Shown piece after piece: positions 26,314-38,061 of a stretch of 64,000 bases of DNA. The DNA is from Batillaria attramentaria (Eukaryota > Mollusca > Gastropoda > Batillariidae): contig JACVVK020000035.1 in the NCBI GenBank assembly GCA_018292915.2, positions 284,001 through 348,000 of the forward strand. The letters are read 5' to 3'. The notes beneath the pieces are model-generated. The model was given only the letters and a program-made list of their open reading frames with translations, was not told where the DNA came from and searched no databases. Position 1 is the first letter of the stretch; every line of letters starts with the position of its first letter. Position numbers and translations under genes: made by a program.

Positions 26314-29300
26314 GTGAGTTCAAACAGCAAACAGCACCACTACAACTACGCAGTGACATTTCTTAACCTTTGCTGTGAATGATAAACGAACACACATGCT
26401 TGTAATTTGTATTGTAGCTTGTATTTTATTCAGTTTATTTATATCTGAAACGTTTTTATGAAAATTTCCATGTAAAAGTGTGTATAAGTGCGCACCCACA
26501 ACTTGTGGCCTGGAATAGACTAGTTGGTAGATTTGCCAAATAAAAGTATGGGTGGTGGGCACTTACGAGGCCTTGATTGTACATACTATAATGTACGGAG
26601 AAGATTAATTGTTTTACATTATTGTAGTTCCTGTCTTTACTCAGCAGCATGTACATGGATATTGAGCACTTACTGGCATCGTTACTTCATCATCTTACCA
26701 TCAGGCCGACGGCTTAGAGCCTTTACAGCCAAGAAACTGAAAACAATGAATAGCTTTGTACCAATGTCTATTAGGCTAATGAATAAGCAGATGTAGGGTT
26801 GTGTGGTAGGCTTGTTGATGCTGATGGTGATATATCTTAAATTCTAATTAGACGTGTTGTTTCTTGCCGGGTGTCAGCTGGCGTTGACTGTGATAGAGTT
26901 ATGTGCACCTCTGCTGTTGTGCTGCTGCTGCTGTGATGTGAAATGATGTGGGGTGTAATGTTGTAATTTATTCATAGTACTGCAACATTGTGATAGATTT
27001 TTTAGGTACGAGTGTACGAACATGTAAATAGGTGGAATGAGTGTGCATGACCGTATGAGTGAGTGTTTGGCATGTTTTATGTTTTTTATGAGAGACCACA
27101 AAGCAATGTTCCTCTTTTGGAAATTTAATAAATGTCTTAAACTCTTATGTCTTATCTAGTACAGCGTATAGAGAAAAACGTTAATGACAAAATATGCTTA
27201 GTTTGTCTTGGTAAAGTGCTTTACTGTACCTGAACACACACCAACTGTTTTCCTTTCTTTCTTTTTTCCAACAGGTATCCTGGCATACCGAGTGTTCAGA
27301 AATGACAAAAAGCTGTACATCAAAATCCTACATGCTGGTATCCATGTGGTGGCGTTGATTTTTGGTGCTGTGGGACTGAAAGCAGTGTTTGACTCTCACA
27401 ACTGGGGCAACACTCCTAACCTATACACCTTGCACAGTTGGCTAGGGCTGACTGTTGTCATCGCCTTTGGTCTGCAGGTCAGCAGCGAAAAATAGGAATA
27501 ATTAATACATTGGTAACTGAAGTGGTGGCCCGGTGTCTTTGTAATCGTGTGTAGAAGATGAGTGGACCTGAATCAGTTGTGTTCTAAGCATTAATTTCCC
27601 ATGGATTCTGGAAACAAGTTGTGAATGTTTTTATCCAGTCAGATTCATACACTCAAGGCAAATATCTAGTCTGCTTTTCAAAACAACAACAACAACAAAA
27701 CCTTACAATACTTACGAAGTTAGAAACAGATAATCATTTTAATGTTTTTTGCTTTTGACAGGCAGGTTATGCAGATTTGGGGTGCCGAAGAAGACTTATC
27801 TTTTGACATAATACAAATCTCACTGGCCAGTAGTAGTAGCTTTTGTTGTTGTTGTTTGTTTAACAAAATATGTTGATGCGTGGGGGGGGGGGGGGGGGGG
27901 GGGGGAGTAGTCTGGATGGATGCATATTGTAATTTTCTTACGTGTGATTTTTCAGTGGCTTCTGGGTCTGCTGGCTTTTGTGACGCCTGTTGCCGGGATT
28001 GCCATCAAGCGATTCTATATGCCATACCATCGATTCTGGGGAGCCACTCTCCTGGTTCTTGCCGCAGCAACTGCTCTGATGGGAATCACTGAAACAGCTA
28101 TATTTCACTTGTGAGTGTTCCATTGTTGAAATGTGATTCATGTTACAGGCTGAGCTTTTGAGTAAATGTAGTTAGATATTCAAGCATCAGGTCAGTCTGT
28201 GTATGTGGTTTGCAACCCACTGTTAACCCATTTGGTAATGGCCAGATTTTGCAGTTCTTGTCACGAGAAACTGGGCGTTTGCATGTGTCCGGGGGGGGGG
28301 GGGGGGGGGGGGGGGGGTTGAAATTAAAAACAGTCACTTGAAATGTTGGGTGACTGTAATTCATGGCTAGACATGTACTGTATACAGTTTCAGACACATA
28401 GGACAACAGAACTGTATCTGACAGATAACTGAAAATCAGTAATATTAGACCTATTATTACGCCTGCTCTGGATCAGTCCAGCAGTCATTCAGGACAAATG
28501 TATGGATTTGCATTTAAAGTAGCAATTAATTCCCTTGGACTGTTTGCAGCAACCTGAGGGAAGAGCTACACGGTATTAGTTTCATGCCCATGATAACGCT
28601 GTCTATAAAGAAAAATCAGAAGTGTTTTGAACGGAAATGCATTTATTCATCTGGAAAGGCTTTAGATTGGAGGTTGAACGGATTTCTGTTCATTCATACC
28701 ATTAATGGAGTTGATGGATAAAGATATGCGTACCTCTACAGTGAAATATACGGGTAGTCACTACCCATTTGTGTATGAATTGGAATGCAGTGTAAAGTCA
28801 ATGAGAGTAATGTAGCCGGACATATGTGACCCGTTCTCGCGAAAGGGACCGTAAGTCGCGCTAGGCCAAACGCCACTACAGGCGAAAAGAGTGCCGGGGG
28901 TCAGTATGGCCGCCTTGTGAGTAGCCAACTTCAACTGCTGATATCTCTGTCAATTTTAGTAGTACAGCTTTCATTCTTATATTGAATTAAACTGCATAAC
29001 CAGTAGATTGCAGTGATGTACATATCTCAAAATTGATAATTTGAAAAAAAAAATCAAAAAAATCTGGAAGAGCATGTCCTCGTACACACCTAGTATTACA
29101 GCAGATGTGCGCTTGTGGCTTTGCCACTAAATGCTACTACTATGCTACACACATATCCTCCATTTAGATGATGGATAATTTTGAGCCCCATTTCTGTCCC
29201 ATCCCACAGCAAGGAGGAGTACGCAACCAAGTCAGCCCAGAGCATCCTGGCCAACTTCCTGGGGGTGTTCATCATAGCCTTTGTGGTGCTGGTCGTGTAC

Positions 29301-29369
29301 CTGGTGACAAAGCAAGACTACCGTCGCCCACCAGCCCCTGAAGAGGACCACATGCAGCTGGCCGAGTGA
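26106..29369 (+). CDS. CYB561: Cytochrome b561, four exons, 241 aa
   Basis: Exons 26106-26313, 27275-27477, 27956-28110 and 29210-29369 join in phase (726 bases) to TGA. The first coding exon begins at 26099 after a TTTGCAG acceptor, so an untranslated exon lies upstream; ATG 26106 is the first in frame after that acceptor. The protein has six hydrophobic segments and all four heme-ligand histidines at the family spacing: H55 (FNYHPLFM), H89 (IKILHAG), H123 (YTLHSW), H162 (MPYHRFWG). Each is offset by +3 from bovine H52/H86/H120/H159. By family, H55-H123 and H89-H162 would hold two b hemes passing electrons from cytosolic ascorbate across a vesicle, lysosome or plasma membrane to monodehydroascorbate or ferric iron. 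The tail is short and acidic ([12 protein letters not shown]). The exact paralogue is uncertain. Confidence 0.93.
26640..27150 (+). mobile_element. LINE 3' remnant in CYB561 intron 1
   Basis: Codons up to 26796 read [20 protein letters not shown] then [10 protein letters not shown], the conserved end of CR1/L2-like LINE ORF2 proteins. A 3' UTR follows, with TTTAATAAATGTC and TCTTATGTCTTATC at its end, the same tail type as near 2620-2645. Confidence 0.6.
27275..27477 (+). CDS. CYB561: CYB561 exon 2
   Basis: Acceptor TCCAACAG. Encodes [20 protein letters not shown] and YTLHSWLGL; donor GTCAGC is a weak match to consensus. Confidence 0.92.
27882..27905 (+). repeat. Poly-G run
   Basis: Twenty-four G, 50 bp before the exon 3 acceptor of CYB561. 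Confidence 0.9.
27956..28110 (+). CDS. CYB561: CYB561 exon 3
   Basis: Acceptor ATTTTTCAG. Encodes [14 protein letters not shown] and [11 protein letters not shown] with His162; ends with two bases before donor GTGAGT. Confidence 0.92.
28291..28317 (+). repeat. Poly-G run
   Basis: Twenty-seven G in CYB561 intron 3. Confidence 0.9.
29210..29369 (+). CDS. CYB561: CYB561 exon 4 (terminal)
   Basis: Acceptor ATCCCACAG. Encodes [18 protein letters not shown], the last TM segment [15 protein letters not shown] and the acidic tail. Confidence 0.92.
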
Positions 29370-30365
29370 GGTGCCACGTCTTGATGGCCAGGGATTGCCA
29401 GTCGCATTCGGATAACTCGACATACCTCTCATGATGCGACATTCCCACATCTCTGTCGTCCAGACTATGACTAGATCTAGATAACATGAATGCATGATGA
29501 TGTTCGTAAAAGTACAGGTGTCCACTGTAATGCTGTCTTTGGTTCCACAAAGCTGGATTTTACTCTAAACATTTGCATTGTACTGAAGTTCACCATGCAT
29601 GGCTTCATGAAGAAAATCTTTCTTTCAGGAGTCATAGGCCTGACCGTGCTCAGACTTATTTCACAGTGTACTGGAGCAGTTGTACAGAAGGTGACAGTAT
29701 GTTGTTTATATCTAGTGCTAAACTTTGTATGTGCAGTTTGGCAGGGATATTTTTCTTGTGTTGCTGATCTTTAACAGGAAGGTAGCAGTTTCGGGGGGGA
29801 AAAAATCCTTTCCTTTCCTTAAAACAGCTAAACTGTACTGTATGGTTCAGCATGCACAAAAGACATTTACTGCATTTCCACAATATAGGTCTTACATAAG
29901 TCTGTGTGTGATATCTTGGAACAATCAGGATCAAACACTGGAAGTTACTAACACTGGTCATGCATGTCAAAACTCATAGTTTGTATGTATTGCTGCTCAT
30001 CAGATGTTTCAGTTGTGACTATATTATGATTATTTATGTCTGTGATCATTTCCACCACATTCCTAAGATTCAATCATGTATACAAGTACATATTCTCTGT
30101 CAGAAGATTCTTACATTATTACTATACTTATTTGTTGTTGTTTTTGTATGTACTGGACATACATAAATATTCACATAGTCTAGCCATAATCCAGATTTTT
30201 TTTTTAAGTCCCAGGAAAAAAAAAACACTTTAAAAATCCCAACAGGGACATGCATACTAGGTCTAGCTGCAAGTGAGCAAATCTGGTTATACTGATTGCG
30301 GAGCTCTAGACCAAGAGTTTTTAACAGTCACTCTCCTAGATCAAGAACATTGAAAACTCTGGCGT
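29370..30365 (+). other. CYB561 3' UTR / intergenic
   Basis: No coding sequence recognised and no clear AATAAA, so the transcript end is unresolved. Confidence 0.4.
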
Positions 30366-30368
30366 TAA

Positions 30369-31149
30369 GGGCCCTTGCACACTGGCGTCATGCGACATTG
30401 TTGCGCCACGCGTGCAGCAAATTTTGTCGCGCATCTACGTATGCAACCCCTTGAAGCGCGAAGCGACAGACGTAGCACGATTGAAAAATTCTGTCGCGCG
30501 AGGATAGGAACTGTTCTATTCGGCGCGCTTGACGCGCGCGTGTAGCGTGGCTTCAGCCAATCAGAAGAGCCAGCCAGCAAGGGCTGACTCGCCATCCTCT
30601 TCTCTTCCAAGATGGCAGAATTGCGCGAAGACGAAATGTTTCGCCTCATCGACCTGTATCGTGAACAGGAAAACCTCTACAATTTTCAGCAGGATTAATA
30701 TCACAGTCGACGGGTATGCCGTTTTGTTGTGTCACTCTCCGCTGACTCACACTACGGTAAATACGTAAATGGAGTAAATAAAACTAGACACACTGACTGA
30801 ACCGCCGTGTGTTGTCACTGCCGGGTCTCTCATCGTCTACGATATCATTCTACAGCAAAGCCGGGTTCAGTTGTTGTAGCTAAATTCTATCAAGTTATCG
30901 TGGCCTCGATCACCAGTCTCTATTCAGACTGCGAACAAGCAGCCTGAAGTTTATGATACGTTTCAGATCCCTAATTTCGCATTCCATCGCACACTCAGAA
31001 GCACTGACTCGTGGCGAGATCTCCGAAGCACTGAACTGACGTGGCGCGCGTTTAACTCCACGTGTGAGAGCCCAACTGTGCTTGAGGCACGCAAGGCGCG
31101 ACACGCGTGGCGCGCGCGATGTAGCACCGACGCTAATGTGCACCGGCCT
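30369..31149 (+). mobile_element. Harbinger-type non-autonomous element (781 bp)
   Basis: The two ends are inverted repeats over about 50 bp. The left end, GGGCCCTTGCACACTGGCGT, pairs with the reverse complement of the right end, AGGCCGGTGCACATTAGCGT; both continue to GCGCCACGCGTG. The trinucleotide TAA flanks it at 30366-30368 and 31150-31152 (TTA is possible; the border is ambiguous by one base). A 3-bp TWA duplication with GGCC-type ends is the PIF/Harbinger signature. Inside is a short frame at 30612-30698 resembling the start of a MADF domain. No transposase remains. Confidence 0.75.
30612..30698 (+). pseudogene. MADF-like N-terminal fragment inside the Harbinger-type element
   Basis: ATG in an AAGATGGC context encodes 28 residues, MAELREDEMFRLIDLYREQE then NLYNF, before TAA. 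The LI-x-LYRE...LYN pattern is the first helix of MADF DNA-binding domains, which accompany Harbinger transposases. It is truncated and unlikely to be functional. Confidence 0.5.
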
Positions 31150-31152
31150 TAA

Positions 31153-34100
31153 GGTAGCTTGAAAATGGCTGTGACCCAGAATTCATAGTAAACTTGGAGA
31201 TGGCAGGGAAAGTATTAACAACCAGCTCTTGCATGCTTGGTTTTCATTTGATCCTTTTGTTTTTGTTTCCATACTTGTCTGTGTGTCTTACTTAACTGGT
31301 ATTTCAAAATCATCATGTGCACCACTGTTGACTGTCAAAGGGGAAATGCAGCCAGTTTTTCGTGTTCTCTAAAAACGTGCAATATGTATGTTGTGTGTTT
31401 GCGTAAACATTCTGTCTCCCATTGTATTTCATACCCCTCCCATCAGAAAATAGCCCAGTTCATACACTGCCTGGGTTTGCGTCTGATATCTGTTGGTTTA
31501 AATGACACTAACAAGAAAACTGTCTCATCCTGTCTATTTAAAACAGTAACAACAACAAGATCAAAACGGTGTAGTTTTTAACATGGAAAAGTGTAGGTTG
31601 GCAGCTAGGATTTTATTGCAGAGTTGTGATAGCTGGTCAACAATAATCCTTTCGTTGTGGAAAGAATTTTTTTTTTTTCAAAGCAGGTAGAAAAAAAAAT
31701 ATTTCCCAAATCTGTTAATCGATTTGTGTTGTCAGGCCTTTAAGTTAACTTCATGTTGTGGATTCGGATGTCTGAGGGTAGGGGCTTCTACTGTACTTGG
31801 TGTAAATGAAGTATAATATGTCCATTCACAAATACGTTATACCAGTTTATTGCAAATTTGTTTTTGTAGTTGTGATCGATAGTGTGTGATCAGCTTGAGA
31901 ACTGTAACTATGAGTAGACAGACGCATTATCCCATCCCCAATCCAATGTACTGAACATGTAGGAAGTTCATCATTGCAGGTATAGTGCGTTTTCAGGCTG
32001 CAGTTGCCAACAATTTTTTTTGTATAGTCTCTGAAAGTTTGTTTGGTAACATTTTTGTGAAATAAATAATCAAAATCTAGTGACCTAACTTTTAGCCAAC
32101 CATTGACATTATTTTGAAAGGCCTGGCAAGCATGGCATAAAAGAAAATTTGAGTGACATGGCGAGCTGAACAGATGTAAAATATTGAAATGATGCTAAAA
32201 TATACATCCCCCAAGCTGTATGTGACAATGATGTCAAAAGTAATTTACTTTCGTGCACTTGTAAACCTCATGAGAAAGTTGGAAAGTGTAGAAGGAATTT
32301 TGTCATTGAATGGCGTCCGAATACTCCTTTAGAATTAGTTTCATAAAGAAATATTGAATTTCCTTGAATAGATCTTGTCTGGTTTCCGAAAAGGTAGGGC
32401 AAATATTGATTTAGGCTTGTTTGTCACTCAGGCTGAGAAGAAACATAGCACACTGACTGGTGTGAAACTCAAAGCTCAGGAATGTCTTTTCCTCTTTGAT
32501 AGGTATACAAAAGTGGCTCCATGAAAAGTTATTTTCGAAAAATATTGGTGACTGCAACCCTAAATACACTAAAGCAGCTTTTGCCATGCAAGACCCTGCT
32601 GTGCATCTCATGGTATTAGTCCAGTATTGGTTTTTGCATTCCAGTTGTAAACTCGGGGTGAAGACACTCTGATTGTCGATGAAAAAGATTTGCAAAGAAT
32701 TATGAACATACATCTAACATGTCCATGTATCATTTTCATGGATTACTAGTCCAGGCAGTGATAGTGCATCTTACAGGTACAGTGTTGGATCATCTAGATG
32801 GGTACTTGTTTGAGCAGTGCTTAGTCTGGGCGACCCTCTCGTTGTTTTCTCAAGGGTCACACTGCACGCCTGTGTCAGTTGAAAAATGTCCAACTCTAAC
32901 ACTGACATGCACCATAGGGGATTTCTCAAGTGCCGTTGCACATTTCAATCCAGTTCAGCTAGTCAACATCATTGGAGAGCTTGGGTACGCCACCAGTTTT
33001 CTCACATTAGCCTGACATTTTGTTGTGCTTAGCCACCAAGAAAAAGACACAGCCATCAAAATGTTTATCAGTGTGAGCCCATACCCTCAAGGAAGGGCTG
33101 AAGAGGGTTGCCCAGACTGTTCAGTGGTATAGTGTGAGTACAGTGTTGATTACATGTTAGCATGTTTGGATGGCCTCATGTGATAAATCATGTTGATGTG
33201 TTTCTCAGATGTATGAAAAATATGTTTTTAATGTATATTACTACCCTTTTACATTGTTTATGAGTACTACATTCTGAACAGCTGAATGATTATGTATACA
33301 CGTGTACATATTGAAAGAAATCTAATTGTGATCTCTAATTGCTCACCTTAAAGATTAAAAGAAAATGTATGGTAGACCAGCACTGGCAGCAGTTGTGTGC
33401 ATTTGTTTTCCCAATGCTACACATGCTGAGGCCATCTTAGCACTTCATGACCAAGTATAGCTTCCTGTGTGCACCAATTTTTGTCTTGGTTTGCTAATAT
33501 TATTGTTCTGTTTTTTAGGTTTTGATTTTTTAATTCTTCGTATGGTGGCATAGACTTCGCACTGAATCATGACCTGACTGGAATTTTATTTTCACAGATG
33601 GGGTAATCTTGCAGACGCATGAATCCCTATTTGTAGCTTGAAACATGCTAAGGATAGACCCATATTCTTTTGGAAGTTGCTGAATTGTAATTTTGTTTTG
33701 ATTTGTTGTTTTTTTTGTGTGTGTGTATGACACCAACTCTCTGCACTTGTGTGGAAGTTGGTCATAGTGTGTCTGATGTGGTTGTGATATTTTCCTGCTA
33801 AACCTCACAAGCGTGATAATAGTCAAATGGCCTGTAAGAGGTTTCGCGGGGGCCCAGACAAAATTTGTGTTCATTGTTTTGCATATAACTCTTCTCTCAC
33901 TAGTAACGAATATAGGACCATCACTCCGGATGGATCCAACAGTGAAATACATGTACATCAAGATAAAGTAGGCAGTTCCTGTACTAATTTCATGCTTGCA
34001 TTAAGGTAATCAGATTCAAAGTGAAGGCTTTTTTTTCCTTCAGCCTACTCCTCACTCTCATGACAATGCATTTCAGTTACTTCCCGTCTGCCAAATTATT

Positions 34101-34590
34101 CAAAGTGAGGTATGATGACTTTCATAACATTTCATCTTGAATGATGCTTGGATAGATGCCCCAAAAAGGCGTGGTTGCAGGCAAAATACTTGGCACAAGT
34201 TGTTTTTGATGGTCACCTCAGCCTCAATACCATTCTCTTGCACCAAAAAACTGATACCAGTTCCAATACAAATAACCTATTTTTAGTGTCATTTGTAACG
34301 TACGAGCCATCCGAGGTGCATTATTTTTGAAGGTGTCATGTACTTCTTTATCTGTGTACAGTTAATGCTCTCGTGTTTTGTGTGCAGGCAGCTGTTGCTG
34401 ACCTGTGTATGTAATTGTTATGTTAATGTTACGTAGGCACTTCGGGTTTAATTGTACCGGCATGAATCATATGAATGTGTACATTAATTGTTAGTGTCAT
34501 TCCAAGATGTAATATGACTGCAGTCCCATCAAAAGTCAGCATTGCACCGGTATGGCAGTCACAACTGTGACTTCATGAAAAGTCAATTTC
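31153..34590. other. Non-coding AT-rich intergenic stretch
   Basis: I see no supported gene. Short open frames (for example 32719-33015) have no recognisable motif or splice context. Confidence 0.5.
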
Positions 34591-34596
34591 TTTATT
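34591..34596 (-). terminator. Candidate AATAAA for the minus-strand orphan gene
   Basis: TTTATT on the plus strand is AATAAA on the minus strand, about 1.1 kb after the stop at 35700. It is the first canonical signal I noticed there. Confidence 0.3.
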
Positions 34597-35495
34597 CATC
34601 CAAGCAGTAATGCTTACTGTCTGATCTACTGTAAGTCTTGTCATCTTCAGGCTACATAATTTACACTGTGATTGGATAGAAGTATCTAAAGTAAGCATAT
34701 CAAATAATTTTAAAAGTAAATTAAAATCTGGTAAAATTTTAAAAAAAAGCAAAAAAAAAAAAAAGCTGAAAGCCAAGAAAGGAAAAAGGAAAGTTTGTTT
34801 TGTTTAAGGTTTCCTGATTGCTTCAACGTTTTCTGTCTGAACAGTTTTTACCACTCCCACCCAAACACATACATCCCTGTATACTGGTCCTACAGTTTTG
34901 AAGTTTTGGGGTAAAAAATTTTGAAACTTGAAACAAAAGTTTTCTTTCCTTTTTACTTACTACACATACATATCCTAACAGTGTCTGAGGAACATCTAAA
35001 AAAAAAAACCAAAAAAAAAAAAACAGAAGTAGACCTAAAGGCTGCCTACAGTGTGTATTTTGTAAGAAAAAAAGAATGTATCAAATGTACTAATATTTAC
35101 ATTACAGGAAGAATATATAAGATGTAGTCTCTGTGCTTTGCATTGTTGTCAAAATCTCTGATATTGTCGCAGAATGAGGTATTTCCACGTGATGCATTGC
35201 TGCCTAAATGTATTCAGTCATTGTCGTGAAGTCTATTTTTGTCAACTCCAGTGTCAATTCGTACACAACCTCTGTCTGGTTCGGCCAAGATTCTCTTCAT
35301 AGGAAGTGGCCGAAGTATTTGACAGACTGTTGTTAACGCTGGCACTTGTGTCTGTTGAGTTATCTGTGTTTCGACGATTCTATCACCTCGTAAAAGAGTG
35401 TATCGTTTTGAGCATTTTCAGCGTTGGTACTGCAATAAAACATACTGGCTGCTGAAGTGACACTGTTTGTCATAATTCCCCAGTAGGTAGTGGTG

Positions 35496-35498
<3 letters not shown>

Positions 35499-35537
<39 letters not shown>
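35499..35537 (+). repeat. GT microsatellite
   Basis: About 19 GT units in the presumed 3' UTR of the minus-strand orphan gene. Confidence 0.9.
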
Positions 35538-35538
<1 letters not shown>

Positions 35539-35699
35539 CGTCTGTGTGTGTGTGCAACTTGAGTGAAGCTCAAGACCGTGTATCACACAAAAAGTAGCCC
35601 TGTCACTGTACCTTGTATTAAACTATTCTTCCTCCCCCTCCCTCCCGAAAATAAAACTAAAATGGGTATGTTGTGTAGAGTGTGTGTGCCAGTGTAAGG

Positions 35700-37556
35700 C
35701 TATTGAAAGTCTTCAGCCTCCGTGTCAGCAGTTCTCCAGCCACTGCCTTTTGAAGAGGACCTTGACTTCTTCCTTTCTATTTCTGGTGAATCGCTTGAGG
35801 CGAAAAGTTCAGAACTGGAGGAAGCCTCACTAGCCGCGACGACCAGATGCGCTGATCGCATGCTGTGTTGGCTTGAGGTCTGGCCGAGCTTCGTCATTCT
35901 TTCTGCAGGTATCGGCGATACTAAATGGGTTGAGATCAAGCTGCTGCGGCGGGATGGTGGTTCTTGGAAATCTCCCGCGCTAGCAACACTTCCAGCACCT
36001 GCTGATAGCAAGCTCTGGTTGCTAAGTGTAACGCTGGGCTTAGACGTTTGTGGTGCAGGAGCTGGTGGCTCCATGCGAGGTTCATGGATATCTCCCGCGC
36101 AAGCGCCACCGTGACTCCCAGAACCCGGTGATCGCAGGCTTTCAATGCTGGGGGTACCACTAGGCCTGGCCATTCTTCCTGCAGGTACTGGTGGTTGTAT
36201 GGTGGTTGAAACCCAGCTGCTGCGAGTGGATGCAGTCTCACGGAAATCCGACACACTAGCGACTTTTCCAACGCTCGCGGCACTCCGAGTTGATTCCCAG
36301 CTACCGCTTCCGGATCCACTCCTAGCCTTCTTCACGGGACTCTGCATATCTGTACCCTCCTCGGGGCTCTTATAACTGTGGCTTCCTGTGTCCGCAGGTA
36401 CGGGGTCTTTTATTATATGGCTTGTGACATGCATTCGTCCGGTGGACCTCAGACTGCCGAAGCTTAGTGTTTCAGCATCCGCTGGGCTTTTACTATGAAG
36501 CGTCATCAAGCTCCTGTGGCCAGTGTGTATATGGTCCTTTTCTACACGACGCCTGGCACCCTGGCCGTGTTCCGTGAATACCCAGGTTTTGGTATACAGC
36601 GCCGAGTCACTTGGTCTATCTGTTCCCGCTGGCGGTAGGTCTGTGCTGCGCAGAACGCTTTTGAAGTCAGGCGTAGAACCGAGACCCACTTGTCTTTTTT
36701 GGGTCTCCGCCAGATCTTGCGCCACTCGTGCTGGTGCCAGACTACCTGCACTGAACGATTTTGTTCGATGCGAACGGTCTGAGCCTGACTTTGTGTCTTG
36801 CATATTGTTGTATGATCCGGATGTTGCACTCGGTGTTGGTACGACATGTGCATGATATGCCGGAGCCGCCGTGTGTTGTGTGCCTGCTTGCGGTGACTGT
36901 GTTGCTCTTCCCACACTGGATGGTGAACTGTGCCGTTCACTCTCCATTCCACGAGCGAGCATAGCGCGGAAGGTAGTGTGCGTGGACCTGGTGCTGACAG
37001 ACGAAGTTGACGGGGATTGCGCATTCGTATCTGAAACCCGCTCACCCAGACATTGCTGTTCTTGTCGCCTGCTCCATGAAGCTGAGCTGATGATTCTTCT
37101 CCTTGTGGGTGGTGTGGCGGTGAACACACCGCGATGCTCGGAGGGGTATTGTTGTCCTCTCGCTTGCTGTGTACTGTCGAACGCACCTCGTGTAGCAGGC
37201 ATAATACTTCTGCTCGTAGAAGCGGCGTAATCTCCGACTTTGCCAAGTTCTGCTGAGATTCCAACATGAGGCTGTGAAAACAGTTGCTCTATTTTGTGAG
37301 GACTAAGCTGTGTGGACCTCCAGCTACTCGTGGACGAAAGTGGTTCAGCTTCTTCCTTTCTGTTTGAAAGGCTCATCGGGGAGCTGGAGGGCGTTTTCAG
37401 GAAGGAGAACTCTAAACCTGAGATGATCTCTTCCACCTCACTGAATGGAACCCGCAGGTCGTCGAAGGACAGATCAGGAAAGTCTAAGTGACCGCCAGGC
37501 CGTGGTTTGTAATCAGCTTCTCCGATCCCATCAGAGGATATAGGTGGCTGTGGTCC
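35700..37556 (-). CDS. Terminal exon of the orphan Ser/Arg-rich gene
   Basis: An AAAAG acceptor precedes GPQPPISSDGIGEADY. There are 618 codons, then TAG at 35702-35700. It is Ser/Thr/Pro rich. Around residues 400-570 are three related blocks with the pattern SDF/GDF-x-E-P...RSS...PAGRM...S-x-x-S-L/M-R-S. It ends with SRSSSKGSGWRTADTEAEDF. Confidence 0.8.
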   Translation of the reverse strand, partial: GPQPPISSDGIGEADYKPRPGGHLDFPDLSFDDLRVPFSEVEEIISGLEFSFLKTPSSSPMSLSNRKEEAEPLSSTSSWRSTQLSPHKIEQLFSQPHVGISAELGKVGDYAASTSRSIMPATRGAFDSTQQARGQQYPSEHRGVFTATPPTRRRIISSASWSRRQEQQCLGERVSDTNAQSPSTSSVSTRSTHTTFRAMLARGMESERHSSPSSVGRATQSPQAGTQHTAAPAYHAHVVPTPSATSGSYNNMQDTKSGSDRSHRTKSFSAGSLAPARVAQDLAETQKRQVGLGSTPDFKSVLRSTDLPPAGTDRPSDSALYTKTWVFTEHGQGARRRVEKDHIHTGHRSLMTLHSKSPADAETLSFGSLRSTGRMHVTSHIIKDPVPADTGSHSYKSPEEGTDMQSPVKKARSGSGSGSWESTRSAASVGKVASVSDFRETASTRSSWVSTTIQPPVPAGRMARPSGTPSIESLRSPGSGSHGGACAGDIHEPRMEPPAPAPQTSKPSVTLSNQSLLSAGAGSVASAGDFQEPPSRRSSLISTHLVSPIPAERMTKLGQTSSQHSMRSAHLVVAASEASSSSELFASSDSPEIERKKSRSSSKGSGWRTADTEAEDFQ

Positions 37557-37989
37557 CTTTTAAACACACGCAAAAAGCAAGAGTTCAGCACGAACTGTAA
37601 AACCAGTCCGGATCTATCGTAAAAAATACGATTTGATTACACACCATTTCGCTATTCTCTCATTTACATGAAGTTTGGAAGACCTCGAGGCCTTAATTCT
37701 CTTGATTTATTATCCCCCTTCCTTCCCATTTTATGTTGTCCCCCCCCCCCCCCCCAAAATAAAAAAAGAGAGAGAGAGAGAGAGTCGGGAATAAAAAAAA
37801 AAAAGGTGTTAAGTTTTACTTACGAAGTCTGGCTCTTGTCCGAGGCTGTAGACGACTGGTGCTTTGCGCCTTTCCTGCAAATGTGAAAGTTTCGTTCAAA
37901 ACACAGACTCAAAGGAATCGTAGAAATGAGGTTATTTTGTTTTGCAAAAGACTACGCTACAGCGTACATGTTTCCAGAGTTATGCAAGA

Positions 37990-38061
<72 letters not shown>

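Noticed and set aside
32719..33015. 98-codon plus-strand ORF
   Set aside because: No recognisable motif, no splice or polyadenylation context.
35722..37230. Plus-strand ORFs opposite the orphan Ser/Arg gene
   Set aside because: Antisense shadows of a Ser-rich coding exon, without splice signals or motifs.
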